A stretch of DNA of 64,000 bases from Sphaerulina vaccinii (lineage: Eukaryota > Ascomycota > Dothideomycetes > Mycosphaerellales > Mycosphaerellaceae), in assembly GCA_022570795.1 (NCBI GenBank), contig JAKUDP010000001.1, positions 3,472,001 through 3,536,000 of the forward strand, given 5' to 3'. The translations under genes were made by a program, and so were the position numbers. The notes beneath the pieces are model-generated. The model saw nothing but the letters and a program-made list of their open reading frames with translations. It did not search any database and was not told the DNA's origin. This document shows, one piece after another, positions 42,924-53,872 of the stretch. Positions within the stretch are counted from its first letter, which is position 1; every line of letters starts with the position of its first letter.

Positions 42924-43890
42924 TCACTGCAGTTGCAGCTGCACCCACTCCTCAACCGTCGTCGGCTCCCTTCCAAGCAACCATCGCAGAACATTCGGAC
43001 TGCCTTTGAGACCTCTGCGCGAATAGAACAAAACAAGTCGCTCGGCCCTGTCTCTCACGATATCACCTCGAAGATCACCCTCCGCAGCCAGCGCATACTC
43101 AGGATGCTCAGTATATGCATACACATCGGACTGCTTCCCGCCAAAAAGATATCTCTGACAATTCTCAACACCTACTTCGAAAGAAGGAGCCTTAATCTCG
43201 ATAGTCTTCCCGATCGCAACTCCAATTTTCTCAACGATGGTCCTGTCACTCAGAGGTAGTGTTGAACAAAGATCATAGCTCGCATACCCAGGAATGTCCG
43301 GACCAGCGACTATGACTTTCTCCGCAGCTTCTGCAATATCCCGCAGCGCAACGACAGAGTTCGGCGAATCTGGTTGCCAAAGTTTCTGCACCATGGGATG
43401 CTCCTGACTTGCGAGAAGTGGAACTGGGTAGGCGTCCATGAAGTTGGTCGGCTTGAGAACGGTCCAGACTAGAGGCGAGAGAAAGAGTCTTTCCTCGACG
43501 AAGCTCTTCAGATCATGCTGTTGTTAGATTGCGTAGCTGGGTGCTGAGCACGCTCGAGAAGACGAAGTGGCGGAAGTTGTTGCCAGGACGTTGAGATTCG
43601 TGGACAGCGGCGTCGATCATGTTGATGCCCATTTCTTGCTCGCGGGTATGAAAGCTAGGGCCGACATGGAAGACGATTGACGCATCTTTGAGTAGAGATA
43701 CACAATCGGCTAGGATTGAGATGTCGGATTGGAGGATTTCAGCATGGGGATATTGGTCGTGAAGTTTGGTAGCAGAAGCGGAAGAGTGAGCTGCAAGACG
43801 CAGCTTGAACCGTGGGTTGCTATAGAGCAATGGAATGAGATGGGAGCATTGCTTGCCCGAAGGACAGGTAAGTGCGATGATTTCGGCCAT
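42924..43890 (-). pseudogene. NmrA-like NAD(P)-binding gene with a frameshift
   Basis: From ATG 43890 the frame gives an NmrA/isoflavone-reductase-like N-terminus (MAEIIALTCPSGKQCSHLIP). It continues DASIVFHVGPSFHTREQEMG and FRHFVFSSVLSTQLRNL, then stops. The family continues without a gap in the next frame from 43517: HDLKSFVEERLFLSPLVWTV, LKPTNFMDAYPVP and later VALRDIAEAAEKVI. One extra base near 43518 explains the break. Together the parts make about 321 residues, normal for the family. A 34-base intron (GTGCTC to AACAG) would also restore the frame, but it would remove a conserved stretch and is too short. NmrA-type proteins are redox sensors or reductases. It is likely a recent pseudogene or an assembly error. 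Confidence 0.6.
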
Positions 43891-44330
43891 CTCGAGTCGA
43901 GAGCGATGTTGCAGGAGTGTGCAGATATAAGACAGGTCACTGGCCTGCGTTATACGTCCCACCAGTCTCTCCGCTAATCCAGCCCTGACGCTGGACACTG
44001 CAGTGTACGGGATTAGCAGTTTATGTCGTCCGAGAGTCGAGCCAGTGATGGGACACCTACTCAAACATCAGCTGGAGTGCCCTGAGTAAGAGCTTAATGA
44101 TCCTGATCCTCTCTGACGACTAGCCTAAAGCTGGGGTCAGCACCCGCATTGGCCCATTAAATGTTCGACCGAAAGTCCGTTAAAGAGGCATGGTGCTGTG
44201 ATCTGAACAGGCATTGCATTCGTGGTATCCATAACAAATGCCAAGTCAAGTGCGGCCGCTCTGGTCCGCTCCGACAATGCAATGTCAATCAAGCATAGCA
44301 TCAAGCGTAACAACCCAAGTCGGCAAATCA
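43891..44330. other. Intergenic, nothing recognised
   Basis: 440 bp between the NmrA-like start and the MCM3 3' end. No gene or repeat is seen. Confidence 0.4.
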
Positions 44331-47025
44331 TTAGATCTTGTACACAATTCCGCCACTCAACATGATCTTGTTGCGTCCGTTAAGGTCCTCCAATGCCTTC
44401 TGTGCTTCGTCGTCCTCGAAGCGAGCCTCGCCGCTCCTCAATCGCGAATTGACTGCAGCTACCAGAGGCTCGACATCTGCCGCATCGTTCGCGAATAGAG
44501 GTCCATCGATGAGCTGACCAAGTGCGGTTTGGAATGCTTGGACACGCTGAGCAGAGATTGGTGCCGATGCTGGCTCTTCTTCCTCTTCTTCTTCCTCCTG
44601 TTCTTGAGACTCGTCTTGCAGCAATTGAGACGCAGGTAATGATGAAGCCATACTGGCTTGCGATCCAGCGGCACCATTCGTCTGCGTTGTCTGTCCTGTT
44701 CGACGTGGAGTCGATGTGTATAAGTCATCCTCTTCCTCCTCCTCTGCGCCACCATTTGCAGAATTACCATTCGTGCCATTCGTCCCGTTGGGACCTCTTG
44801 TGCCGCGTCCAGGCGTTGTCCGTGTGCGTGTTGATCCACTGGCTCGTGGACGCAAATTCGTCTCATCATCATCGTCACTGCTGTCAGAGTCATCTGTAGA
44901 CATGGCATCCGGATCTGGTGATCGTCTGGCACGCTTCCGTCGCTTGCGCTCATCTTCGACGACCTCCTTGAACAAGGCGAACCGCAGAATGCTCTCTGCG
45001 ACTTCTGCATCTTTCTCGTCAACCCTGTTGGATAGTCGTGACTTGGCATGTGCAGTGGCCAAACGGATGAGAGTCTCCAACGTACGCGCAGTCATCGGTG
45101 ATGTCTTGCGCTGATTGCCCTCCATCTCATCGTTACGGAGCGCACTGTAGGTAGCAACGATATGGTCGGCAGCTCCCTTGGTCAAGATCGGCTTGATTCG
45201 TGACTTGGCGTACTGGATGTATTTCTTGATGAAAGGTATGCTTAGGACTTCTCGTCGTTGATTCGCGCCGCGACCTCGCGTGATCGTCACACCACTGTGT
45301 ACCATGGCGTCAAACTTCTCGTATGGCGTGGTGGTCTTATTAGTTGTGTCGCCTTCCTCTTCAAGGCCAACGCCCAAAGTCTGGGTCTGCTGCTCGCGGA
45401 CTGGAGCGCCTTCCTCGGTGCCTGGCTGACGATATCTATGCATACGCAGAACGTGCTCAGACACTTGACGATCGCGAACATCCTCAATGTCATCAGTCAC
45501 CACGAACAGCAGATCGAAACGTGACAACAAAGAGTCCGGCAAAGCAATGTTCTTGTGTGGATCCTTGTGCGTATCGTATTGGCCGTAGATTGGATTAGCT
45601 GCTGCGATGACTGAGCATCGAGCGTTGAGTGAGGTGTGAATTCCTGCCTTCGCGATTGTGACAGTCTGCTGCTCCATGACTTCGTGAATGGCCACACGAT
45701 CAACATCGGACATCTTGTCGAACTCATCGATACAGACTACGCCACGATCACCGAGAACCATGGCACCAGCTTCAAGTCGGCGCTCTCCGGTCTCCTTGTC
45801 AGAAGTGACCGCTGCCGTAAGACCAACACCAGATGATCCACGACCGGTTGTAGCAATGGCCAGAGGAGCAGTGTTTAGCACGAACCGGAGAAGCTGGGAT
45901 TTCGCAGTCGAAGGATCGCCGACCATGAGGATGTTGATATCACCACGAAGATGTGTACCATTCTCCAGATTCTTCTCCATACCACCCAACAGCATAAGTA
46001 GAATTGCCTTCTTGATGTGATCATGGCCATAGATACTAGGCGCGAGCGATTGTGATAGCAGCTCAAACAGCTTTCGACCTTTCGAGATCTTGTTGATGTT
46101 CCTGATGTCGCCGTCTGTGATGACTTGTTGCGCGATTCCGCCTCCAGACTTGGACGACAGCAGGATCACATTGTTCGCTAGAATCAGCGTCTTGAATGTG
46201 GAGCTGCCCTGACCAGCATTACGGTTGCCCAAAGATCGGTAAATACCGACCAGCTGTATTCTGTCGCCAGGCTTGACTCTGTCAACCATATCGTCGTCCA
46301 TGATCACATCCACGCCACGAGGCAGCTGTCCAGCAGGCGCCCTTTCTGGCATCTCTTGTATCGAAATGGTTTGGTGATCTCTGTATGTGCAGTATCCGTA
46401 TTCTGTGACAAGCGGGTTGCCCTCGCCATCTTCTGTAGGGTACACGCTCGTGCTCGCAGCTCCGTTCGCAGTCATAGTCTGATCGCGATATTCTCGGAAG
46501 TGGAAGGTCGACTTTCTCTCGTTCCAATGCACACTCTTGATGACCTTAGGCCGCACGAGCGAGCATTTTGTGACAATGCCTTCCAGAGACACCATGTGGT
46601 TGAGGTAGTGCGATGATAGGGTGCGCGGATTGCAGGCATATTCTCCGAAACTGCCCACGTACGCGCAGTAGTACATGGCCTCTTCATCGACCTGCTGTGT
46701 CGCTCGATTTCGCAGAGTCTGCACAATGTTGAAAAGGGCGCGATCGAAGGCTTGTGACCAGTCGAATGGTTGATTCAGGAGGCCATCGGCGATTTCTCTG
46801 TTGTGTTGTCGGATCTCATCAATGCTCACTGTGAGGCGTCGTAGGCCACGATTGAGCATCAGTAAGATCTCTGCCTGATAACTTCGCGCTCTTTGGTCCT
46901 CTGCAGCAAGTCAGCGCGCGAAATAGACTGCCTCAGTGCGTTTTCTTCTTACGTGGATCAAGAAACTCTTCAGCAGCTCGAATGCGGTCGCGCACCGCCT
47001 CATCGCGAAGCTGAATGCCGTCCAT
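44331..47025 (-). CDS. mcm3: DNA replication licensing factor MCM3
   Basis: Exons 47025-46953 and 46900-44331 (52 bp intron) give 880 residues. MCM hallmarks: the OB-fold block VSLEGIVTKCSLVRPKVIKS, then VKPGDRIQLVGIYRSLG. Walker A is GDPSTAKSQ at about 352, Walker B CIDEFDKM at about 415, and the arginine finger SRFDLLFVVTDD at about 485. GNRNAGQG and the winged-helix end are present. Mcm3 is one of six subunits of the Mcm2-7 replicative helicase loaded at origins. The region after residue 690 is a long acidic, Asn/Gly/Glu-rich linker before the conserved C-terminal helix domain (VQAFQTALGQLIDGPLFAND). This is usual for Mcm3. The first exon, MDGIQLRDEAVRDRIRAAEE, fits the family. Confidence 0.95.
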
Positions 47026-47687
47026 AGTGGGCGGAGAGCGTGAGAGGGAGGGTTTGTATGGTGATTGTCACCGTCTGGTGTGTGGTGTGGTGGTGGTGTC
47101 TGGGAGTGATAGTGAAAGTGGAGCGAAACACGCTTCGACACGAAACGCGAGAACGCGTCGAAAGTCAAAGTGGCTGCGTTAGCGCTAACGATATGTGGTT
47201 AGGCGTATTTCTGGGGCTTGTCAGTCTTCTGTCAGGGCAGGTCCAAGAAAGTGTGGCAGACTGCAGAATCACGAAACCAATCGTGGCTCTTCACAGCAAC
47301 GACGATAGTGCAGCAAACTGATATTAGCAGAATCGCCGTCTTCGAAAGAGTAAGCCTTGCACTCTGTACGTCAAAACAATCAAGCATACGGTTATTGTAG
47401 AGGACTCAAAAGCTGATGTGGTCTTGGCAGACTGCCACGGGTTCTTGGACCTGCCCTGCTGTCCACTCGCCTCTCGTCTTCCACTCCTTCATCATCAACC
47501 TGCCCTTCTGAAGTTCTGTTACGCACACGAGATCGAGGCTACGAGAAGCGACAGAGCCCACGACTTCACGATGGACATGTTGAGGCATTCGCAGCGTTGA
47601 TATCATACATCATTCCTCCGCCCACTACACATTACACATTACTTATCATTATGCACATTTCTCGTCCATCATGGCTTGCATGAGATC
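47026..47687. other. Intergenic upstream of MCM3
   Basis: 662 bp between the MCM3 start and the 3' end of the four-helix membrane protein gene. It should contain the MCM3 promoter. Short palindromes such as TTAGCGCTAA near 47179 and ACGCGT-like words (ACGCGTCG at 47153) are present. MCB-like ACGCGT elements drive replication genes in fungi, but the match here is a single copy and not tested. Confidence 0.35.
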
Positions 47688-48365
47688 TCAAGCACTCTCA
47701 GTCTTCACAGCCTTCGCCTTCCGCTGCTTCCTCTCCAGATCAACCGCCCTGCCCGCGAAGCTCATTTGCACCAGTGCCAGCACGGCCGCGATACTTCCAG
47801 TCACGATGCGACCATAAAATAGACTAGATCCATACAAGTCTGTTCCATAACTGTAGTAGTACAGGTCGATGAGACCCCCGGTATCAGGAGACCACTCCGT
47901 CACACCCCAGGCCACCTGCGATTCGTTAGGACACAAGCCATGGACATATCGTCATGTCTCATCGTATGTCTTGGGATGGGTTGTGCCCAAGAGAACTCAC
48001 CAGAACGAAAATCCATGCTCCGAAGGCAATCAATGACCAGATGATTGAGACCACTGGACTGAGCCAGCCACGAGTGTAGAGAAGGAAGTCAATGGCTGCC
48101 GCAAGCATCGTAGCCATAGACATGGCAGCGGCGTAGAAGTATACTTCGCTGTGCAGTGGTCAGGAGAAATCTCCATTATAATCGGAACTGAGTTGACTTA
48201 CGCAGTAGAAGCTCGCCTAGCATACGATGCGCTCGAAAGCTCAGCATTCGCAAGACGTGCTGTGAACGCACACCCGATAGCCCATGTTATCAATGAGAAG
48301 AGAAATATCAGCCCCAGGACCCATCGAATGCCTGAAGACCAGCCGCGCCAGAGAGTGTCGGCCAT
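47688..48365 (-). CDS. Four-helix membrane protein, unknown
   Basis: Exons 48365-48202, 48148-48001 and 47915-47688 (introns 53 and 85 bp) give 179 residues. Four hydrophobic helices are evident: GIRWVLGLIFLFSLITWAIG, VYFYAAAMSMATMLAAAIDF, SPVVSIIWSLIAFGAWIFVL and LFYGRIVTGSIAAVLALVQM. The tail is short and very basic (LERKQRKAKAVKTES). The topology and size resemble fungal MARVEL-like/integral membrane proteins, but I see no diagnostic motif. The block TEWSPDTGGLIDLYYYSYG lies in a loop. Membrane organisation or trafficking would be a guess. Confidence 0.72.
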
Positions 48366-49220
48366 TGTTATTGCTAAGTGGCAAGGTACAGCCAAGAGAG
48401 TGTGTGTAAAGAAACAACAGCACGCGACCACTTTCGCCCGAAAACTCAGCTCACAACAACATCTCTTATGTATAGACAAGCTCATTGTACTCTATGTGGT
48501 TGTGCAGGAATGCACAGCCCATTCCGCCGCCTGGGCATACATCACTTGATCTGCTTTGGGACTGAGATCGCTTCTTTTGCCAAGCATAGAGGCTGCACGA
48601 AGGATCATAACATGCATCTGGTGATACTCAGGCATTGGTATCCAATTGATTAAGTCTCCATATGGAAGAGCTCTTTCTTAAGCTGGAGCCTGTTGAGTGG
48701 CTTTTGATGCCGCACTCACCACCCCTCTCCCCAGTGGATCTCCTTCTTCTTATCCCAACACCTAAAAGTAGTAGGTAGAAGGTCAGCAAAGATCTCTGAA
48801 AAAGCAGGCTGTCTCATTCAATGTCTGTCCACAAGTCCAGCACCAAAGTGAGTGCGAGGTTGGTGAGACACTGAAGCGAGCGCCTGCCTTCTATCTACTT
48901 CTTTTCTTCTTGATCTAAGCTCGTCCACAAGCTATAAGAGCGCTTTATAGACGGTAGAATGTTCTCTTGTACTGTTTAGGGAGAATCCCCGATTTGTGTA
49001 TAGCATCGCAAAGTAGTTGTCGCTTCATGTTGACGTCTACATGCTAGAAATGCTTGGCAGATGGCTGGTTTGGGCTAGAATACATTAGGCATAGCTCCAT
49101 TACATGGTCTGCACCGAAAGTGGTTTCTTCTTCTGTTCGTGCTCAATCCTTCATGTCCATCTCCCATCAGAACGTCAGCAATGATACTCCCCCTTAGCGC
49201 GTCGCGTGGCACGGTCATGC
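48366..49220. other. Intergenic with a second introner-like copy
   Basis: 855 bp between the membrane protein start and the 3' end of the next gene. It includes the repeat at 48762-48898. On the minus strand the repeat ends in TTTTAG and is followed by a 42-base exon-like piece (frame reading CWDKKKEIHWGEG) and a GTGAGT donor. An old or uncharacterised spliced gene may therefore have been here. I cannot assemble it. Confidence 0.4.
48762..48898 (-). mobile_element. Second copy of the introner-like repeat
   Basis: About 137 bp matching intron 1 of the deacetylase-family gene along nearly its whole length. On the minus strand it retains a GCTGAC branch-like site and a TTTTAG acceptor. The donor is only GTAGAT, because the GTAAGT found in the other copy aligns with an A-rich sequence. 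It does not sit inside a gene I could model. It is either a decayed copy, or an intron of an unrecognised gene. Confidence 0.55.
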
Positions 49221-50286
49221 CTACTTCTTCTGAGAGCTCGCCCACATGCTGTCCAGCGTCCTGTGCAGTGTGCCGGATTTCTTCGACATGACCTTGCCTG
49301 CAAGACGATTGCCAGCTATGCGCTTGAAGTCTTCCCAGAGTTTCTCGTTCGTTGCCTGGACTTCGACGTAATCCTTACAGTAGCAGTGATTGCAGCCGTG
49401 CGCATAGGTAGGATCCTTCGCCCTGAGACTGCAAGCGCCGCACTCACATGGTATGCAAGTGATCGCATCCAAAACGCTCTGGGTGAACCGAGTCTGCTGA
49501 CGAGCTTTCTCTAGCGCAAACAGCATCGGAGTACACGCTTCGACCAATGTGTCCACTGATACGTTACGGTGGCTGTAGGTACCTGCTGTGGTGCAGAAGG
49601 CACTATGCGGGATGCGCAGGCTGCGCAGAGAAGTGCAGTTCTTGAAAATATTGAGCGCTGCTGTCAGGTGGTTGCCATTCCCACCGCTGGGTACCTCAAT
49701 GTCGACGTGGCGCAGGTGCCGTACGCTAGCACGGCTGAGCTTTGCCAGCAGAGAGAAGGTCAGAGGATTTCTCGGTTCTTCCATTTCTTGGTTTCAGAGT
49801 CCCAGTCGGCGGATTTGCCAGTCCCATGATGGAAAGGCTGCTGCACCAGCCGACCCTGGTATCTCTTAAGCCTGATAGGAGTCTCTCGAGTGACGAGGAA
49901 CGAGTAGATGATGTGACGAATCTCGACAGGCAGATCCAGCAATCTGAAGCTTCCAGCAGGGACGAGAACGAGAGCACGAAACCCTTTCATGGGCCCTGAA
50001 GCGATTGTGTACTGGCAGCCGTCAGCAGCTGTCAGATGCTGTCCGACAAGAGAGAACTTACCTGCTTGAGGCAAAATGAAGCGTCATCCTGTACGTTAAC
50101 AGTGAGCTTGAAGCCCGCAGCGGCGGCATCGTATGTCGAAGGTCGGCCCAAAGGCTCGCCAGATGCCAAACCACAAGCTCCGTTCCAGGGCAGAAGCAGG
50201 GCGCCATCTGACGCCGGTTCGATCTCTGTCTCGACTTCTTGTCTGATAATGTCGGGGGCTTTGGCGCTGCGCGTGGTGTCGGCCAT
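49221..50286 (-). pseudogene. F-box-like orphan gene with a broken frame
   Basis: Exon 50286-50062 starts MADTTRSAKAPDIIRQEVET and joins over a 50 bp intron (GTAAGT donor, GCTGAC branch, GCCAG acceptor) to 50011. That exon contains FRLLDLPVEIRHIIYSFLVT, the LPxEIRxxIY motif common at the start of fungal F-box-like proteins. This frame stops at 49760. A second minus-strand frame overlaps from 49784 to 49221 and looks like the rest of such a protein: NPLTFSLLAKLSRASVRHLR, NCTSLRSLRIPHSAF, then a Cys/His-rich patch CIPCECGACSLRAKD and HGCNHCYC. A frameshift or deletion near 49770-49790 is the simplest reading. Two separate genes or an unseen intron are possible. Confidence 0.45.
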
Positions 50287-50742
50287 TTTCCAGAGCTGCT
50301 CGACTTCTTGGTCAAATCTGGTGTTGAGAATGGAAGGGAATTGGTGGAGAAGTCGCGCGATGCTGGAGCCTGCGCTAGCAGCCGTTGGCCATTTCGTAGG
50401 AAGGAGCTTCACCACAACTTCACCCTCATGCCATTGGATGTATGGCCAACACAACGCGCCTCGACGGCATGAAATAATTCATCGCCAATCATGGACAAGG
50501 CTCGAAGGAAATGAACGTTGCCGCCATACACTGTCTTTGCGCTGAGCTGCATAGTCGGCTGCGATTGCGAGAGACATCAGACACGAAGCCTGGAGTTCGC
50601 TACAAACTCTCATTTCCGCCTATCAACTTCGTCTCGCACGCCGAGGTAGCTTTTAGTAGCATGAACAGCGCAAGATCGCAGAGAGGCCGGCAACGACCAC
50701 TTTCCTCAGCCCTCGGGAGATGAAGTGCTCATGCCATGAAGG
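50287..50742. other. Intergenic, nothing firm
   Basis: 456 bp upstream of the F-box-like gene. Short frames on both strands have no recognisable product. Confidence 0.35.
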
Positions 50743-51024
50743 ATGCTACATCCCGCAACTCCAGGCGCAATGCTTTCAGCGGTGCAGAAGGAAGAACAAC
50801 TTCTGAGAAAAGGCGCGAAGCATCAATATACTTTCGTGCAAGATCAGGACTTGAGAGACCATATAACGTACGCAGCCGACTCATGGTACGATTTTGACGT
50901 GATCTTGGCTTTCCACGATCAGTTCAACCACGCATGCCAGGCGCCAAATCAGCAGTGGAGACCTGAGACAAGAGTCTGGAGAAATGTTGCCAGACATATC
51001 ACGCCACATTTCACGGCTTTGTGA
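50743..51024 (+). CDS. Small orphan open frame
   Basis: 93 codons. I do not recognise it. The second half (DLRDHITYAADSWYDFDVIL, then AFHDQFNHACQAPNQQWRPE) has a protein-like mix of aromatic and charged residues. It may be one exon of a larger gene or a gene fragment. No signal peptide or membrane segment is seen. Confidence 0.25.
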   Translation: MLHPATPGAMLSAVQKEEQLLRKGAKHQYTFVQDQDLRDHITYAADSWYDFDVILAFHDQFNHACQAPNQQWRPETRVWRNVARHITPHFTAL

Positions 51025-51294
51025 CCGGCACTTTCGGACGATGCCGATCGCAGTGGTATGAGTGGGTTTCCTCTCCACAAATGACGCTGTGCGAGAACGA
51101 GTTGGAGATCACACCATAACATCTGCCGGCTCTCCTGACATAGCTTCCCAGGACCAGGAACGGTGCAACGGTCTGCGTGCCAGAGCGACAATGATTCGGC
51201 CTTGAGCTGCAGCTCATATACAGCACGGGATGCATTTGGCATTGTGTTTTCCGAAAACACAACACCACTCTTCATCATATATCAACCCTTCATC

Positions 51295-51519
51295 ATGGTC
51301 CAAACTAGAAAGACTCCTACAGCTACAGCTACAGAGCCACAAGCAACGAACACGGCACAACACTACCACTCACACCTCGACTACTACTTCAGTATCGTCG
51401 AGAAAGCACTGCAGACGAGACGGCCTAGCGTACACTTTTACCATCTGAACAACAATAACAACGAGTCCTTATCGAACAAGAGCGCGAAACAACGCCGATC
51501 GTTTACTGCATCCGAATAG
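51295..51519 (+). CDS. Small orphan open frame
   Basis: 74 codons from an ATG in good context (CATCATGGTC). Ala/Thr-rich start, His- and Tyr-containing middle (QHYHSHLDYYFSIVEKALQT), Asn run and basic end. It is not recognised. It ends nine bases before the next ATG, so one of the two frames could be an upstream ORF on the other's transcript. Confidence 0.25.
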   Translation: MVQTRKTPTATATEPQATNTAQHYHSHLDYYFSIVEKALQTRRPSVHFYHLNNNNNESLSNKSAKQRRSFTASE

Positions 51520-51528
51520 ACAGCCACA

Positions 51529-51864
51529 ATGTCAGCAGTCCGTGGTTTCGTCATCCTAGGCGGCGTTGCGGCTGTTCCTTTAGGTCTGGCATATGGTCAC
51601 GCAGCGTGCGTTGTCTTCTCGAGCTTCTCGGACTACAAGCCTTGCACTGACATGTGCCATAGACGCCAGCTCAGCACCAGAGCTTCGAATGCTTATAGCC
51701 AGCGCACTGGAATCTTCGCTTCGCTTCCACACGATCATAAGTCAGTGGATCCTGAGCAGGCTCAGAAGGACAGACTAAGAGCAGTGCGTCGGGCTGAGAT
51801 CCAAGAAAGCATCAGGTCAGAGCTGGAGTGGCTACACGAGAGCGACTTGACATGCACTTTATGA
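51529..51864 (+). CDS. Small protein with N-terminal hydrophobic segment, unknown
   Basis: 111 codons from an ATG with a favourable context (CCACAATGTC). Residues 5-25 (RGFVILGGVAAVPLGLAYGH) form a membrane or signal segment. The rest is polar and ends in a charged helix (AQKDRLRAVRRAEIQESIRS). The length and layout would suit a small mitochondrial or endoplasmic-reticulum membrane protein. No family is recognised. Confidence 0.4.
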   Translation: MSAVRGFVILGGVAAVPLGLAYGHAACVVFSSFSDYKPCTDMCHRRQLSTRASNAYSQRTGIFASLPHDHKSVDPEQAQKDRLRAVRRAEIQESIRSELEWLHESDLTCTL

Positions 51865-52396
51865 CTACGAGATGCCTGTGGTGGTAGTTAGCAGGCTACG
51901 ATATGGGAGAGGTGTTTTGGAGTAGTCAATGGGTATCTTATGGCCCTGTTCTTGTGGGGAGTGATTCTCGGTTAGGTCGTATATTCCAATAATGACTCTA
52001 CGATCTCTCATTCTGCACGCTATCAATGCTCCGTCGTGGATAGACTATGCCGTTCGATCTGCTGTCGCTTCCAGGAACCAGATGGTGTCGCTCAGCAAGC
52101 TTGAGAGACCTGAAGATGACAGCGAAGGATGATCAAGTGAGACCGCAATCCATCAGATCGTGATATTTGCTATATAACGTGACAGTGTTCATTGCTCATG
52201 TGTTCATTGCACGTGAAAATCCAATCATTCCGAGCATGTGGGGTTCAGAATTAAGTATGACTCCAGTCCCTTGCAATTGTCTTGTTTGGAACTTGCACAA
52301 GACATCTTTCAACAAACTTCATACCAACACAATACCCGCAAGAGCACCCCTCCTTCTCACGCCGAGACTCTGCTCATTCACAATCACATCGCCACC
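51865..52396. promoter_or_regulatory. Upstream region of eIF2alpha
   Basis: 532 bp preceding the eIF2alpha start. The reading frame upstream of the ATG is open to 52238 but without homology, so it is probably 5' leader. The start context is GCCACC-ATG, a near-ideal Kozak sequence. Confidence 0.4.
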
Positions 52397-53413
52397 ATGT
52401 CGCTCACGAATTGCCGCTTCTATGAGGAGAAGTATCCGGAGATCGACTCATTCGTGATGGTCAACGTCAAACAAATCGCAGAAATGGGAGCATACGTCAA
52501 ACTGCTGGAGTACGACAACATCGATGGCATGATTCTGCTCTCCGAGCTGTCGCGAAGACGTATCAGATCTATTCAGAAGCTGATTCGTGTGGGCCGAAAC
52601 GAAGTCGTGGTCGTGCTGCGTGTCGACAAAGACAAGGGTTACATCGATTTGTCGAAGCGAAGAGTGTCGCCGGAGGACATTGTCAAGTGTGAAGAGCGCT
52701 ACAACAAAGGCAAGATGGTTCACAGCATTATGCGCCACGTCGCAGAGAAGATCAACACACCGATTGAGGAGCTGTACCAGGACATTGGGTGGCCACTGAA
52801 CAAAAAGTATGGACACGCTGTGGATGCCTTCAAGCTGAGCATCACGAACCCGGATGTGTGGAACGAGGTGACATTCAAGAGCAACGCGATCAAGGACGAG
52901 CTGGTGAGCTACATCGGCAAGCGATTGACGCCACAGCCTACCAAAGTGCGAGCAGATATCGAGGTAAGAGACAATTCACATATTTGCGGCAGGAGCAGCC
53001 AGAAATTGGCAGGAGACAGAAATTGATACACTACTTACTAGGTCACTTGCTTCGGCTACGAGGGAATTGACGCCGTCAAGACCGCGCTCCGAGTCGCAGA
53101 GGCAAAGAACACATCCGAGACACAAGTCAAGGTCCGCCTCGTATCGCCACCTCTCTACGTTCTCACCTCGCAAACGATCGACAAGAACAACGGAATTGAA
53201 GTGCTCAACGAGGCAATCAAGGACATTGCTGCCAACATCTCAGCAGCAGGCGGAAGTTGCACGATCAAGATGGCACCTAAGGCGGTCACCGAAAACGACG
53301 ACGCGGAACTGCAGGCTCTCATGGACAAGAAGGAACGTGAGCAGCAGGAAGTTAGTGGCGACGAGGACTCGTCCGAGAGTGATGATGGCGTTGTGGCAGC
53401 CAATGCTGATTAG
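52397..53413 (+). CDS. sui2: Translation initiation factor eIF2 alpha subunit
   Basis: Exons 52397-52963 and 53042-53413 (78 bp intron) give 312 residues. The N-terminal S1 domain runs EEKYPEIDSFVMVNVKQIAE, MGAYVKLLEYDNIDGMILLS, then ELSRRRIRSIQ. The regulatory serine is Ser52 counting Met (Ser51 in the usual numbering), within LLSELSRRRIRS. It is the site phosphorylated by Gcn2-type kinases under stress. The helical domain (YNKGKMVHSIMRHVAEKINT) and the alpha-beta domain (VKVRLVSPPLYVLTSQTID) follow. The tail is acidic (SGDEDSSESDD). The factor carries initiator tRNA to the 40S ribosome with eIF2 beta and gamma. The protein is complete, with no oddities. Confidence 0.96.
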
Positions 53414-53872
53414 ATGAACTAAGCGTGGCGTCAGGCGTTGGGTTTTCACGACAAAAGCGGCGGCATCAGGAGCAGCATTAGACGGGTGCAGACAGCGGCT
53501 CAGATCTCGTCTGCGAGACGTCCTGGTAAGCATAAACACCCCTTGTCCCCCATCCCCTTATCACTATGGCGACGACAGCAGCGGCAATGGCATCGTATAA
53601 GTAGTGATGGTATGGATGTGATGGCCGGACAGGCTTGTTTTGGCGGCGTTAGCAGCAGTGTTAGAAGCTTGCATGAGAGCGTATGAGAGCATGAAAGCGT
53701 GTCACAGCGCGACGGGCTGTAGAAATCAGCCAAATGAAAAGATCTTGCATAAATTGCAGCAGTGACCATATGGAAGCCAGCCATTTCCGTCTTCATACGC
53801 TGATCGAGCTGCACTTCCTTCTCATTCTGCCCCATACGAAGTTCAAGAACTCGATACCTGCCATTGTGGCAC
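53414..53872. other. Intergenic between convergent genes
   Basis: 459 bp between the 3' ends of eIF2alpha and the next minus-strand gene. Nothing is recognised. Confidence 0.45.

Noticed and set aside
43519..43552. A 34-base intron to repair the NmrA-like frame
   Set aside because: It would delete the conserved stretch after FVFSS and is shorter than any other intron. A one-base frameshift is simpler.
51295..51864. Two small frames nine bases apart read as a bacterial-type operon
   Set aside because: The window is clearly eukaryotic. At most one is an upstream ORF of the other.
52448..52816. 122-codon minus-strand frame inside eIF2alpha
   Set aside because: It is exactly antisense to a conserved coding region. 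A shadow frame.
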